From Luteolibacter arcticus (GTDB taxonomy: Bacteria > Verrucomicrobiota > Verrucomicrobiia > Verrucomicrobiales > Akkermansiaceae): a stretch of DNA of 64,000 nucleotides. Numbering within the stretch: the first letter of the stretch is position 1; each line of letters opens with the position of its first letter. This document shows, piece after piece, positions 8,148 to 17,131 of this stretch. Under the pieces are notes generated by a model that did no database searches, was not told the DNA's origin, and worked only from the letters and a program-made list of their open reading frames with translations. Where the stretch lies: positions 248,001-312,000 of the forward strand of contig NZ_JAPDDT010000006.1 of the NCBI RefSeq assembly GCF_025950235.1, given 5' to 3'. The position numbers and the translations under genes are program-made.

Positions 8148-8840
8148 TTAGAAGGGCAAAATGCCTCGGAGTCGGGCAGCGAGGCTCTGCTTGGGTGGCT
8201 GAAAGCTCTCATCTTCGCTCCGGGTTCTGAATAGGAACATCGTGCCCGAACTGAGAGAACCGGTTTCGTCGCCTATCGTGAGGGAGGTGCCCTGCCTGAG
8301 ATGTGGGCGGGCGGCTTCGAGGACTTGATCACACGTCGCGAAGCGGTCGATCAGAATCACGACGTCGGAATTCTCCCCTTGGGGAGTGAAGGGTGTACCG
8401 GAACGCCTGAGGTCCACCACGACCGGAGTGGACCCGGCGGTGAGGTGACCCGATCCCATTCCCGGGAGATGAAAATTGAGCGAGTCGCCCTCAACTCTCA
8501 ATTGATAGTAGGGGTAGCCCAAACCTGCCAATGGCTCGATGGTGGGAGACCACGCTGAAAGGAGGGTGCCTGCCGGGGCATCAAGAACGAAGTGCTGATA
8601 ACCTGGCTGAAGCTCGTCCGACCTTGGCCAGTGTTCAATTTCGGCGGCAGTGAATTTCGCGGCTTCCCGGCTTCCAAGCGAAAGCAGGCCATCCGGATGC
8701 AGGAACAGTGTCCGCGGCTCGGTCGCTGGCGGCTTCAGCGCAAGCGCTACCGCCATCGCCACGATGATGAAGAGGACCAGCAATCCGGCGGGCTTGAGAC
8801 TTCGCCGTTTCTTCGCCGGGATGGCTGGGTCCGCTTCCAC
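8148..8840 (-). CDS. Hypothetical single-pass membrane protein
   Basis: 230 residues. A basic cytoplasmic tail (AKKRRSLK) is followed by one membrane helix (about residues 18-35, LLVLFIIVAMAVALAL) and an extracytoplasmic domain of about 190 residues. The final third (DVVILIDRFATCDQVLEAARPHL) has a TolR/ExbD-like rhythm in which a residue string predicts a beta strand, helix and strand, but the match is too weak to name. Its start lies 5 bp after the NUDIX-like gene stop, so they probably share a transcript. Confidence 0.6.
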   Translation of the reverse strand: MEADPAIPAKKRRSLKPAGLLVLFIIVAMAVALALKPPATEPRTLFLHPDGLLSLGSREAAKFTAAEIEHWPRSDELQPGYQHFVLDAPAGTLLSAWSPTIEPLAGLGYPYYQLRVEGDSLNFHLPGMGSGHLTAGSTPVVVDLRRSGTPFTPQGENSDVVILIDRFATCDQVLEAARPHLRQGTSLTIGDETGSLSSGTMFLFRTRSEDESFQPPKQSLAARLRGILPF

Positions 8841-8845
8841 GAGGG

Positions 8846-9463
8846 CTACAAGTTCGCGATGCCTTCGATCACCAGGCGCGACCAGCTTTCCAAGTTCGGC
8901 AGGAGCGGCCCTTGGAGTTCGGCGAGTTCGCTGAAGCAGAGGTTGGCCAAGGCGTCTTCGCGGGCTGCCACCCGGGTGTTGTCCAGGTCGATGACGTGGA
9001 TGATGCCAAGGTGGACGCGGCCGACGTCGTTGCTGTCGTCATTGAGCAGCGCGGCGATGCGGTTGGTGTGGGTGGTTTCGAAGACGAGTTCTTCGTTCAG
9101 CTCGCGCTCGACCGCTGCGAAGTAGGCATCGCGGCCGGTGCGGCCACCGCCGGTATCGACCGGGTTGATGTGGCCGCCGACGCCGACGGAACGCATCGCG
9201 TGGAGCCGGTCCTCACCGCCGGACTTGCCGCGGGTGTAGTTGAGGATCGAGGTGCCGCAGCGGATCAGGCAATATGGGATGAGCTGCTTGTGGGTCGGGT
9301 CGGCCTCGGCTTCGGCGCGGTCCATGAAGAAGTGATTCTCGGGATCGAGCAGTTTCTCGAGCGCCTCATCCAAGCCATGGGTGCGGATGCCGTGGAACGA
9401 GCCGATGGCATCGAAAAGGGGACGGGGGACCACGAGGACTTGCTCACCGGCATACTTGGACAT
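8846..9463 (-). CDS. Predicted NUDIX-type phosphoesterase
   Basis: 205 residues. The protein has a NUDIX-like core: GVGGHINPVD followed by AAVERELNEELVFE, which approximates the G-x5-E-x7-R-E-x2-E-E motif. The layout (N-terminal VVPRPLFDAIGSFHG and an LNYTRGKSGGEDRLH strand before the core) fits the predicted NUDIX phosphoesterase group (COG4112). A substrate cannot be assigned. The ATG before SKYAGEQV is chosen; codons upstream read through repeat-like intergenic DNA. It lies downstream of prfA on the same strand. Confidence 0.75.
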   Translation of the reverse strand: MSKYAGEQVLVVPRPLFDAIGSFHGIRTHGLDEALEKLLDPENHFFMDRAEAEADPTHKQLIPYCLIRCGTSILNYTRGKSGGEDRLHAMRSVGVGGHINPVDTGGGRTGRDAYFAAVERELNEELVFETTHTNRIAALLNDDSNDVGRVHLGIIHVIDLDNTRVAAREDALANLCFSELAELQGPLLPNLESWSRLVIEGIANL

Positions 9464-9540
9464 GGCGGGGAATTTGAAGTTCCAAGTTTGAAGTGCCAAG
9501 TGCCAAGAGAGGCAGGGGCGTTGGATCAGGCAGCAATCCC

Positions 9541-9590
9541 CGTGCTTCGCCGGACCTGCGCACATCGACAGGAATGTCGATGCCCCTTAC
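9541..9590 (+). repeat. Dispersed repeat family A, copy 2
   Basis: Same unit as at 5188, with core CATCGACAGGAATGTCGATG and the GTGCTTCGCCGGAC arm. On the minus strand it starts immediately after the prfA stop codon. Confidence 0.8.
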
Positions 9591-9591
9591 C

Positions 9592-10668
9592 TCAGCGCAT
9601 GCCAGCCTCGCTCATGCGCTCGGCCATTTCGGCCTTCTGGAGCTCGGCGGTGAACTCGCTGAGGTCGCCGGCCATGATCCCGGCGAGGTTGTGCGACGTG
9701 TGGCCGATGCGGTGGTCGGTCACGCGGCTTTGCGGGAAATTGTAGGTGCGGATCTTTTCCGAGCGGTCGCCGGAGCCGATCTGCGCGCGGCGGTGGGCGC
9801 TGTGCTTCTCCTGCTCCTCGCGGACCTTCATTTCGTAAAGGCGGGTGCGCAGGATCTGGAGGGCGCGCTCCTTGTTCTGCCCCTGCGAGCGGCCGTCCTC
9901 GCAGCGGACGTAGAGGCCGGTGGGAAGGTGGAAGACCTGCACGGCGGACTCGGTCCGGTTGACGTGCTGGCCACCAGCCCCCCCGGCGCGGCAGACCTCG
10001 ATCCGCAGGTCGTCGGCCTTGAGCTCGACATCGACCTCCTCCGCCTCGGGCATGACGGCCACGGTGACGGTCGAGGTGTGGATGCGGCCCTGCGTTTCGG
10101 TCGCCGGGACGCGTTGGACGCGGTGGACGCCGGACTCGTATTTCAGCGTGCGGAAAACCTCGTCGCCGGTGACGCGCAGGAAGACTTCCTTGAAGCCGCC
10201 GACTTCGGAGGGGCTGCTGGAGAGGTGCTCGGTCTTCCAGCCGTGGGTCTCCGAGTAGCGCTGGTAGAGGCGCAGCAACTCGGCCGCGAAGAGCGAGGCC
10301 TCATCGCCACCGGCTCCGGCGCGGATTTCCACGATCGCGTCGCGGTCCTCATTCGGATCTGCAGGGAGGAGGGCGTACTGGATGTCCTCGGCGAGCTTTT
10401 CGATCTCGGCCTGGAGGCCGGGGATCTCCTCGCGGGCCATCTCCGCCATATCGACATCGTCGCCGCGGGACAGCTCGTCGTTTTCCTCTAGCTGGCGGCG
10501 GGCGGTTTCCAGGCGCTCCCACAGGTCGAGCGTCTGCTTGATCTTGCGGTGTTCGCGGACGACCTCGCCGGCCTTCTTCGGCTCATTGAAGAACGAGGGG
10601 TCCGCCATCATGTCGTCGATCTCGCCGAGCCGGCGGCGGCGCTGGGAAATGAGGGTGGAGTAGTCCAT
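9592..10668 (-). CDS. prfA: Peptide chain release factor 1
   Basis: 358 residues, normal RF1 length. It recognises UAA and UAG stop codons and triggers peptide release on the ribosome. Diagnostic features are the GAGGDEASLFA segment, the RF1-type codon-recognition tripeptide P-A-T in RVPATETQGRIHTS, and the universal GGQ loop in CRAGGAGGQHVNRTESA. It follows rpsP on the same strand, separated by the rpsP terminator. The usual partner methyltransferase prmC is not next to it here. Confidence 0.97.
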   Translation of the reverse strand: MDYSTLISQRRRRLGEIDDMMADPSFFNEPKKAGEVVREHRKIKQTLDLWERLETARRQLEENDELSRGDDVDMAEMAREEIPGLQAEIEKLAEDIQYALLPADPNEDRDAIVEIRAGAGGDEASLFAAELLRLYQRYSETHGWKTEHLSSSPSEVGGFKEVFLRVTGDEVFRTLKYESGVHRVQRVPATETQGRIHTSTVTVAVMPEAEEVDVELKADDLRIEVCRAGGAGGQHVNRTESAVQVFHLPTGLYVRCEDGRSQGQNKERALQILRTRLYEMKVREEQEKHSAHRRAQIGSGDRSEKIRTYNFPQSRVTDHRIGHTSHNLAGIMAGDLSEFTAELQKAEMAERMSEAGMR

Positions 10669-10695
10669 GGAAGAAGGCGGGCAGGATCAGGGCAC

Positions 10696-10725
10696 GAAAA
10701 AGCCGCAGCTCCGGGAGCTGCGGCT
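10696..10725 (-). terminator. Rho-independent terminator after rpsP
   Basis: A perfect stem (GCCGCAGCTC / GAGCTGCGGC, CG-rich tetraloop region) followed on the minus strand by a short T-run. It separates rpsP from prfA, so prfA may depend on read-through or its own promoter. Confidence 0.8.
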
Positions 10726-10749
10726 TGGAAAAGCAATACCGGGCAAGGA

Positions 10750-11010
10750 CTAAGCCTCGACCTTCGCCGCGGCGGTGCGGGCCTTGCGGACGATGCTGTT
10801 GACGGTCTCGGAGACCTGGGCGCCAACGCCGATCCACTTGTCAGCCTTTTCGAGGTCGATGGTGAAGTTCACACCTTCCTTGAGCGGGTCGTAGGTGCCG
10901 ACTTGCTCAATGTAGCGACCATCGCGGCGCTTACGGCTGTCGACGGCAACGATCTTGTAGTAGGGACGGTCCTTGGTTCCCTGGCGGTTGAGGCGGAGTG
11001 CGACGGCCAT
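10750..11010 (-). CDS. rpsP: 30S ribosomal protein S16
   Basis: 86 residues, typical S16 length. The N-terminus [20 protein letters not shown] and the VGTYDPL segment are characteristic. S16 binds 16S rRNA early in 30S assembly. The usual neighbours (ffh, rimM, trmD, rplS) are absent; here it is followed by a terminator and prfA. Confidence 0.97.
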   Translation of the reverse strand: MAVALRLNRQGTKDRPYYKIVAVDSRKRRDGRYIEQVGTYDPLKEGVNFTIDLEKADKWIGVGAQVSETVNSIVRKARTAAAKVEA

Positions 11011-11107
11011 GTGCGTGAAATACGTTCTGAAAAGTCACCTGCCGGGTGGCAGGGGCGGGGAAGGTGCATGACGGGCGAAGGCTTGCCAAGCAGAATCTCG
11101 GGGAAAT

Positions 11108-11644
11108 TCACCGCCCCGTTTCCTTCCATGCCACCGAGGAAAGGACCCATTCCCCGTCGATTTTCTTCCACTCCATGTCGAGGTGGAGGACGCCATCGGC
11201 CGGCCGGTTGCCATTGGTCAGTTCGATGATGGCATCGACCCGGGCCTTCGCGGTCGCGGAATCGCCGGTGACGATTACCTCGTCGACTTCGGCCGGCTCG
11301 AAGGAAATCCGCCGGCTGCCTCTGGCGGCCATCGTGTAATTCGTCACCAGGCTGTCCCGCGACTGGGGTCCGTCCACGTATTCCTCGATCTCCTCGGTGC
11401 CGCGGATCACGACATTCGGGGCGAGGAATTTCTCCAGCGAGCTACCGCGGGTGCTGCGGGAAATCTCGCTGGCCGTGTCTTCGACCTCCGCCGCTTCAAA
11501 CAGCGAGGTGATGCGCCGGGCGACCACGCGCTCGGGCTGATACCACCACCAGCCGAAGCCACCGGCGAGGACGAGAAGCAGGAGAAGAGGCACGAGCAGT
11601 CGGCGCATGCCGCGGAGCATCGCGAGGGTTTCAAGGATTCGCAA
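11108..11644 (-). CDS. Membrane-anchored NTF2-like protein
   Basis: 178 residues. An N-terminal signal anchor (about residues 13-31, MRRLLVPLLLLLVLAGGFGWWWY) is followed by a domain with the rhythm of SnoaL/NTF2-like folds: a helix ITSLFEAAEVEDTASEI, then strands around VTGDSATAKARVDAII and a final WKKIDGEWVLSSVAWKE. The fold call is by pattern only. The start could also be one of two internal Met codons (residues 9 and 13), which give a tighter signal anchor. Divergent from the RodA-like gene with 32 bp between. Confidence 0.6.
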   Translation of the reverse strand: MRILETLAMLRGMRRLLVPLLLLLVLAGGFGWWWYQPERVVARRITSLFEAAEVEDTASEISRSTRGSSLEKFLAPNVVIRGTEEIEEYVDGPQSRDSLVTNYTMAARGSRRISFEPAEVDEVIVTGDSATAKARVDAIIELTNGNRPADGVLHLDMEWKKIDGEWVLSSVAWKETGR

Positions 11645-11676
11645 GTCCGCACGGGACTCCGCTTGTCACGCGGGGT

Positions 11677-12924
11677 GTGACCGTTATCGTCGGCGGCCTC
11701 GCGATGACGCCGCTGCTCCGCAAACTGCTTGGCTTGAACTGGCCGCTCATCCTGACGATGTACGGGCTGCTGGTGTTCGGCGTTTTCACCATCGAAAGCG
11801 CGGCACGCCACCTGCCGCAGGGCGGAGCGTGGTACGCGGACAAGCAGCGGGACTGGATCGTGATCGGTTCGGTGGCCTACTTCGCGGCGGCGCTGATCGA
11901 CTACAAGTGGATCAAATGGATGGCCCTTCCGCTTTATGGCGGGTCGCTGGCGCTGTGCGCCGCCTTGTTCGGGAAAGACCGCAGTGAGGTGCACCAGGTC
12001 GACAGCGGCATTCTCAAGTTCCAGCCCGCGCCGCTGGCCCTGATGGCGGGGATCATCCTGCTGGCGTGGCTGCTCCAAGACCTGCCGCGGCTCGGCAAGC
12101 GGATCCCGAAGATCGGCTGGCTGCTTGAAGAGCCGATCGTGAAAGTGGGCCTCATCGGCGTGCTCACCGGGGTGCCCTTCTTGCTGGTGGTGGGCATGGG
12201 CGATATGGGCTCCGCGCTGGTGTGGATCCCGTTTGCGGCGATCTGCCTGCTGGTGAGCGGCGTGCCCTTTCGCTACCTGAGCTGCATGGCGTTTCTCGCC
12301 GCAGCCATCCTTCCGATCGCCTACTTCGTGGTGCTGCCGGCCGTTTCGGACACCGGCACCCAGCGGATCCAGCTCTTCCTGGACATTTCCCAAGGCAAGC
12401 CAGTCGACATTAGCGGCGAGGCTTGGGCCGCCCATAACATCGCTGTGGCGATTGGGAAGTCCGGCTGGGCGGGGACGGGATGGAATGCCAGTGCCACCGA
12501 GGGTTCCCTGCATGACAAGAAATTCGTGCCTTGGAAAACGGCGCACAACGACTTCGTATTCCCGGTGATCGCGGAGGAGCAAGGCTTCCGTGGCAGTCTG
12601 CTGCTGCTCACGGCGTATGCCCTCCTGCTCGTACTATGCCTGTTTATCGGTGCCTACGCCCGGGATCCGATGGGCCGGATCATCGTCGGCGGGGTGGTGG
12701 CGGTGTTCTTCGCGCACATCTTCGAGGGCATCGGCATGTGCATCCAGTTGATGCCCATTACCGGCATCCCGTTGCCGTTGGTCAGCTATTCCGGCACCTT
12801 TGCGGTGATCTGCATGACCCTGCTCGGGCTGGTGCAGAGCGTCTGGATCCACCGCGACGTGGACCGGCTGAGGGCCGAGGAGGAGGAAGCCGCCGCGGCG
12901 CTCAAAACGATTTCCACGCGTTGA
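11677..12924 (+). CDS. rodA: RodA-type SEDS peptidoglycan polymerase
   Basis: 415 residues with about ten membrane segments. The family signature appears near residues 286-306: WKTAHNDFVFPVIAEEQGF, followed later by PLPLVSYSG. SEDS proteins polymerise lipid II glycan strands; RodA acts in the elongasome with a class B penicillin-binding protein, which is not found beside it. The internal ATG at 11704 (MTPLLRKLLGLNWP) resembles the usual RodA start better and may be the true one. The 3' end overlaps the convergent ThiF-rhodanese gene by 23 bp. Confidence 0.9.
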   Translation: MTVIVGGLAMTPLLRKLLGLNWPLILTMYGLLVFGVFTIESAARHLPQGGAWYADKQRDWIVIGSVAYFAAALIDYKWIKWMALPLYGGSLALCAALFGKDRSEVHQVDSGILKFQPAPLALMAGIILLAWLLQDLPRLGKRIPKIGWLLEEPIVKVGLIGVLTGVPFLLVVGMGDMGSALVWIPFAAICLLVSGVPFRYLSCMAFLAAAILPIAYFVVLPAVSDTGTQRIQLFLDISQGKPVDISGEAWAAHNIAVAIGKSGWAGTGWNASATEGSLHDKKFVPWKTAHNDFVFPVIAEEQGFRGSLLLLTAYALLLVLCLFIGAYARDPMGRIIVGGVVAVFFAHIFEGIGMCIQLMPITGIPLPLVSYSGTFAVICMTLLGLVQSVWIHRDVDRLRAEEEEAAAALKTISTR

Positions 12925-14014
12925 TCCCGCCTTCCACGTTCACGGCCTGAGGGAATCCGGCCTCGTGGAGGAAAGTCACCGCCCGTGCCGAACGCGCGCC
13001 GGACCGGCAGTGGACCAGGATTTCCCGGTCGGCCGGTAGTTCGCCGAGCCGCTCCGGCAGGGTTGCCAGCGGGATCAGGACCGCACCCGGAATGGTGCCT
13101 TCCGCCTCTTCCTCCGGCTGGCGGACGTCGAGGATGTAGGGTGTTTCACCCGCCGCGAGGCGGGCCATGAGTTCTTCGACGGTGATGGTGGGCATGCCGG
13201 GAATGGAGCAGGAATCGGAGGCGGTGGTTTCGTCGTTTTTGACTGAGGAAATGAAAGGCGCGTCGCCGCACAGGCGACAGGCCGGGTCGCGGCGCAGGCG
13301 CAGGCTGCGGAAGCTGGTATTCAGCGCATCGTAGCAGGTCAGCTTGCCGAGCGGCGGCTCGCCGATGCCGAGCAGCAGCTTGATCACTTCCATGGCCTGG
13401 AGCGAGCCGATCACCCCGGGCAACACGCCGAGCACGCCAGCTTCCTCGCACGAGGGCGCGGAGCCCGGGGGCGGCATCGTCGGCAGCATGCAGCGGTAGC
13501 ACGGACCGCCAAGGTGCGGGGCGAAGACGGTCACTTGGCCCTCGAAGCGGAAGATCGAGCCATAGACGCAGGGCTTCTTGAGGAGAAAGCAGGCGTCATT
13601 CGAGAGGAAGCGGGTGGGGAAGTTGTCGCAGCCATCGAGCACCAGGTCGTAGCGCGAGACGAGGTCGAGCGCGTTGTCCGGCGTGAAGCGGACCGGGTGG
13701 AGGTCGAGTTCGACGTGTGGATTGATTTCCCTCAGCCGGTCCGCCGCGCTCTCCAGCTTTGGTTTGCCGACCCACGATTCGCCATGGAGGATCTGGCGCT
13801 GGAGATTCGAGCGGTCCACCGTGTCGGGATCGATAAGCCCGACGCGACCGACGCCCGCGGCAGCGAGGTAGAGTGCGGCAGGCGAGCCGAGACCGCCGGT
13901 GCCGATCATGAGGACCGAGGAGGCCTTGAGCTTGAGCTGGCCGGCTTCGCCCACATTCGGGATCGAAAGGTGGCGGGCGTAGCGCTGGCGTTCTTCCGGG
14001 GTCAGTTCGGGCAT
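12902..14014 (-). CDS. ThiF/MoeB-type adenylyltransferase fused to a rhodanese domain
   Basis: 370 residues. Residues 1-250 are an E1-like domain: RYARHLSIPNVGEAGQ, the nucleotide loop GTGGLGSPAALYLAAAGVG, NLQRQ, and two CxxC zinc pairs (CYRC near 171, CRLC later). Residues about 270-370 are a rhodanese domain with YILDVRQPEE and the active-site loop HCRSGARS. Such fusions activate the C-terminal Gly-Gly of a sulfur-carrier protein (MoaD or ThiS) and transfer sulfur for molybdopterin, thiamine or tRNA thiolation; which carrier is used cannot be told. The ATG before PELTPEERQRYARH is chosen; the longer frame upstream is antisense to the neighbouring gene. Confidence 0.93.
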   Translation of the reverse strand: MPELTPEERQRYARHLSIPNVGEAGQLKLKASSVLMIGTGGLGSPAALYLAAAGVGRVGLIDPDTVDRSNLQRQILHGESWVGKPKLESAADRLREINPHVELDLHPVRFTPDNALDLVSRYDLVLDGCDNFPTRFLSNDACFLLKKPCVYGSIFRFEGQVTVFAPHLGGPCYRCMLPTMPPPGSAPSCEEAGVLGVLPGVIGSLQAMEVIKLLLGIGEPPLGKLTCYDALNTSFRSLRLRRDPACRLCGDAPFISSVKNDETTASDSCSIPGMPTITVEELMARLAAGETPYILDVRQPEEEAEGTIPGAVLIPLATLPERLGELPADREILVHCRSGARSARAVTFLHEAGFPQAVNVEGGINAWKSF

Positions 14015-14134
14015 CGCGGCGGGAAAATAGCGGGGCAGGAGAGCGTGGCAACTGCCCATGTAGCCGCTACTTTCATGTGGACCGCGGCGACATTGCGTTC
14101 TTGACCCGCCGCTCCATTCCGCGAAGGCAGTGTC

Positions 14135-14716
14135 ATGGCTGAAGTCCGCTCCACCTTTTCCCTCCGTCCCGGCGATGCCGCCCCGCCGTTCCAATTGCCG
14201 GCACCGGACGAAACGCTGCATGACCTCAACGAGATCCGCGGCATCGAAGGCTTGCTCGTCGTTTTCGCCTGCAATCACTGCCCCTACGTCATTCACCTGG
14301 CCGCACAGCTCGGCAGCCTGGCCTCGGAAATCGAGTCCGAGGGCGTGAACACGGTCGCGATCTCGTCCAACGACATCGAGAAATACCCGCAGGACGCGCC
14401 GGAGCACATGGCAACCTTTGCCGCGCAGCACGGGTGGGATTTTCCCTACCTCTTCGACGAGAACCAGGAAGTCGCCAAGGCCTACGGGGCCGCCTGCACG
14501 CCGGATTTCTTCCTCTTCGATCGCGAGCTTCGGCTCTTCTACGCCGGTCAATTCGACGACTCCCGGCCGAAGTCCGGCCAGCCCGCGACCGGGGATGATC
14601 TCCGCGCGGCGGTGAAGTCGATGCTTGCCGGTGAGGAGGCTCCCGAGCGGCCATTCCCTAGCAGCGGCTGCAATATCAAATGGAAGGCTGGCAGCGAACC
14701 ACCCTATTTTGCCTGA
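14135..14716 (+). CDS. Thioredoxin-fold (AhpC/TSA-like) family protein
   Basis: 193 residues, no signal peptide. It follows the AhpC/TSA thioredoxin-like group: RPGDAAPPFQLPAPD, LLVVFACNHCPYVIHLA with a C-x2-C motif (CNHC), ISSNDIEKYPQDAPEHM, YGAACTPDFFLFDRELRLFYAGQFDDSRP. It is likely a cytoplasmic thiol-disulfide or peroxide-related protein. The C-terminal part holds GCNIKW, a conserved ending of this group. The leader region is divergent from the ThiF-rhodanese gene. Confidence 0.85.
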   Translation: MAEVRSTFSLRPGDAAPPFQLPAPDETLHDLNEIRGIEGLLVVFACNHCPYVIHLAAQLGSLASEIESEGVNTVAISSNDIEKYPQDAPEHMATFAAQHGWDFPYLFDENQEVAKAYGAACTPDFFLFDRELRLFYAGQFDDSRPKSGQPATGDDLRAAVKSMLAGEEAPERPFPSSGCNIKWKAGSEPPYFA

Positions 14717-14774
14717 AACCTTTCGCATTTCACCATTGCGGCCTGCCCCGAGCGGCGGCTAACAACCCTCCCAC

Positions 14775-16700
14775 ATGGCGCTCTCCCTTTTCTTGAACCC
14801 GGCCGTCCTTGGCTCGATCACCCTCACGGGGCTCGACTGGGCGATCATCATCGGCTCGATCCTGGTCTGTTTCGTCCCGGCGCTGTTCTACGGGAAAAAA
14901 TCGAGTGAGAGCACCTCCGAGTTCTTCGCCTCCGGCCAATCGGTGCCGTGGTGGCTGGCCGGCCTGTCGATGGTAGCGACGACGTTCTCGTCTGACACCC
15001 CGAACTGGGTGACCGAACAGGTCCGCAAGTTCGGCGTCGCTGGTAATTGGCAGTGGTGGGCCTTCGTGCTGACCGGTGTCTCGACCGTTTTCTTCTTCGC
15101 CCGCCTCTGGCGCCGCTCCGGGGTAATGACCGACCTCGAGTTCTACGAGCTCCGCTATTCCGGCAAAGCCGCTTCGGTGGTCCGCGGCTTCCGCGCCGTC
15201 TATCTCGGCCTGTTCTTCAACTGCTTCATCATGGGCATGGTGACGCTGGCCGCGTGCAAGATCGCCAGCATCCTTTTCGGCATGCCATCATGGCAGACCA
15301 TCGTGATCTGCGGCGTGCTCAACGTGGTCTTCGCAGCCCACTCCGGCTTGTGGGGCGTGCTGATCATCGACATGGTGCAGTTCTTCATCAAGATGACCGC
15401 TGTCTTCGCCGCGGCCTACTTCTCGCTGAAGGAAGTGGCCAAGCGGACGGGCGTGGGTGAGACCGCCTTCGCAGGCTTGCAGAAGCTGGTCGAGACCCTC
15501 GGCACCCAGCAGGTGAAGGTGCCGGCTGGCTCGCACGATCCTGTGATGAGCACCATCGACGGGACCGGCCAGCCAATCCTGGACATCCTGCCGAACTTCG
15601 ACATGTGGCAGCTCTCGCTGATGATCTTCATCGTGCCGATCGCCATCGGCTGGTGGGCGAACTGGTATCCGGGCGCGGAGCCTGGCGGCGGCAGCTACAT
15701 CGCCCAGCGCATGCTTGCCTCGAAGTCGGAGAAGGACTCGCTTGGCGGCACGCTTTTCTTCAACATCGCCCACTACGTACTTCGCCCATGGCCGTGGATC
15801 ATCACGGCGCTCTGCTCGATCATCGTCTATCCGGACCTTGCCTCGATCAAGGAGGCCTTCCCGACTGCCGATCCCAAGCTCATCGGGCATGACAGCGCCT
15901 TCCCGGCGATGCTGAAATTCCTGCCGGTAGGCTTTATGGGCCTCATGGTTGGTGGTCTGATTGCGGCAAATTCCTCGACCATCCTGACGCACCTGAACTG
16001 GGGTGCCTCCTACCTCGTCCACGACTTCTACCGCCGCTTCATCAACACGACCGCAACGGAGAGGCACTACGTCAACGCCGGCCGCTTTTGCACGTTGTTG
16101 CTCTACGTGGTGGCGGCCTTGCTCAGCACCATCCTCACCTCGGCACAGGAAGCCTTCGAAATCCTCATCTCGATCGGTGCCGGCACCGGCCTGCTCTACA
16201 TGCTCCGCTGGTTCTGGTGGCGCATCAATGCCTGGTGCGAGATCATCGCCATGGTCAGCTCGTTCCTCATCTCGGTGACGTTCTTCGTGATCAAGAAGCT
16301 TCACGCTGCGGGAACCATCGATCTTCAGGTTCCCTTTGCGCAGACCGTCATCATTTCGGTGGCCTTCACCACCATCTGCTGGGTGCTGGCGGCCTATTTT
16401 TGCCCGCAAACCGATAGGCAGACCCTTTTCTCCTTCTTCAAGAAGGTGCAGCCAGCGGGCCCGGGCTGGGATGCCATTCGCCGTGAGGCGGGCATGCCGG
16501 CGAGCGCCGTCAAGGAATCGGGCGACCACATGGGTCTCGCCACCGTCGGCTGGGTCTCCGGTTGCGCCGTGATCTGGTCGTCGCTCTTCGCCATCGGCAA
16601 GTTCCTCTACGGGCAGATGACCATGGCGTGGATCCTTACCGGGGTCTTCGTCGTCAGTGGCTTCGTCCTGCTCCAGGTGATCCGCCGACTCTGGCGCTAA
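14775..16700 (+). CDS. Sodium:solute symporter (SSS) family protein
   Basis: 641 residues with about 13-14 membrane segments. The N-terminus has the SSS pattern LDWAIIIGSILVCF, FFASGQSVPWWLAGLSMVATTFSSDTPN, and the core contains GGGSYIAQRMLASKSEKD and a later FMGLMVGGLIAANSSTILTHLNWG. The substrate is unknown. It is a single gene with a repeat element after it. The leader (GGCTAACAACCCTCCCAC) is A/C-rich with no Shine-Dalgarno sequence. Confidence 0.9.
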   Translation: MALSLFLNPAVLGSITLTGLDWAIIIGSILVCFVPALFYGKKSSESTSEFFASGQSVPWWLAGLSMVATTFSSDTPNWVTEQVRKFGVAGNWQWWAFVLTGVSTVFFFARLWRRSGVMTDLEFYELRYSGKAASVVRGFRAVYLGLFFNCFIMGMVTLAACKIASILFGMPSWQTIVICGVLNVVFAAHSGLWGVLIIDMVQFFIKMTAVFAAAYFSLKEVAKRTGVGETAFAGLQKLVETLGTQQVKVPAGSHDPVMSTIDGTGQPILDILPNFDMWQLSLMIFIVPIAIGWWANWYPGAEPGGGSYIAQRMLASKSEKDSLGGTLFFNIAHYVLRPWPWIITALCSIIVYPDLASIKEAFPTADPKLIGHDSAFPAMLKFLPVGFMGLMVGGLIAANSSTILTHLNWGASYLVHDFYRRFINTTATERHYVNAGRFCTLLLYVVAALLSTILTSAQEAFEILISIGAGTGLLYMLRWFWWRINAWCEIIAMVSSFLISVTFFVIKKLHAAGTIDLQVPFAQTVIISVAFTTICWVLAAYFCPQTDRQTLFSFFKKVQPAGPGWDAIRREAGMPASAVKESGDHMGLATVGWVSGCAVIWSSLFAIGKFLYGQMTMAWILTGVFVVSGFVLLQVIRRLWR

Positions 16701-17131
16701 GCCGGGTTTTCCGTCCCGGCGATCTCGGGGGGATCCCAGAGAGTAGCCGGTGGTCGCAGCCGCGCAGCGGCAAAGACCACCGGACCCAAGGAGCGCGAAA
16801 GGAATCCCGGAGGGGATTCCAGCCGGGCGGGAAGCAAACCGCGGTGTCTGATAATCCCCACGTCGAAACGGGCATGGAGATTCCGGGCGCGTCCGTGATT
16901 CATGTCCGGCTTGAACCCCATCCGGGGTTCCCTTCATCGCGGCTTTTATCCGGGGGTGTCGCTCGTGCCCTCGCTCAACCCCCGGCTACTCGCTGGGATC
17001 CCTCCGGGATCGCCGGAACCGGGAACCAGGGTTTTGCAGCAGCTCGGTGAGAACGCGGAAGCTGTCGGTGGAGCGGATATTCCCCTATTTTCTCGCCTTC
17101 TCACGAACGCACCTACGGATAATTCAAGAGA
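16701..17131. repeat. Inverted-repeat element between the SSS symporter and trpD
   Basis: 431 bp without a gene. Arms near 16702-16750 and 16980-17027 are inverted copies (shared core GGGATCCCAG-x-GAGTAGCCGG and CGGCGATC). Inside lie further palindromes, such as CCGGTGGTC/GACCACCGG and GGAATCCC/GGGATTCC. It has the layout of a non-autonomous inverted-repeat element or long hairpin. The last 90 bp lead into trpD. Confidence 0.75.

Noticed and set aside
15288..16937. Long minus-strand open frame (549 codons) over the SSS symporter
   Set aside because: Antisense shadow; composition rich in Asp, His, Arg and Glu without motifs. The plus-strand symporter is unambiguous.
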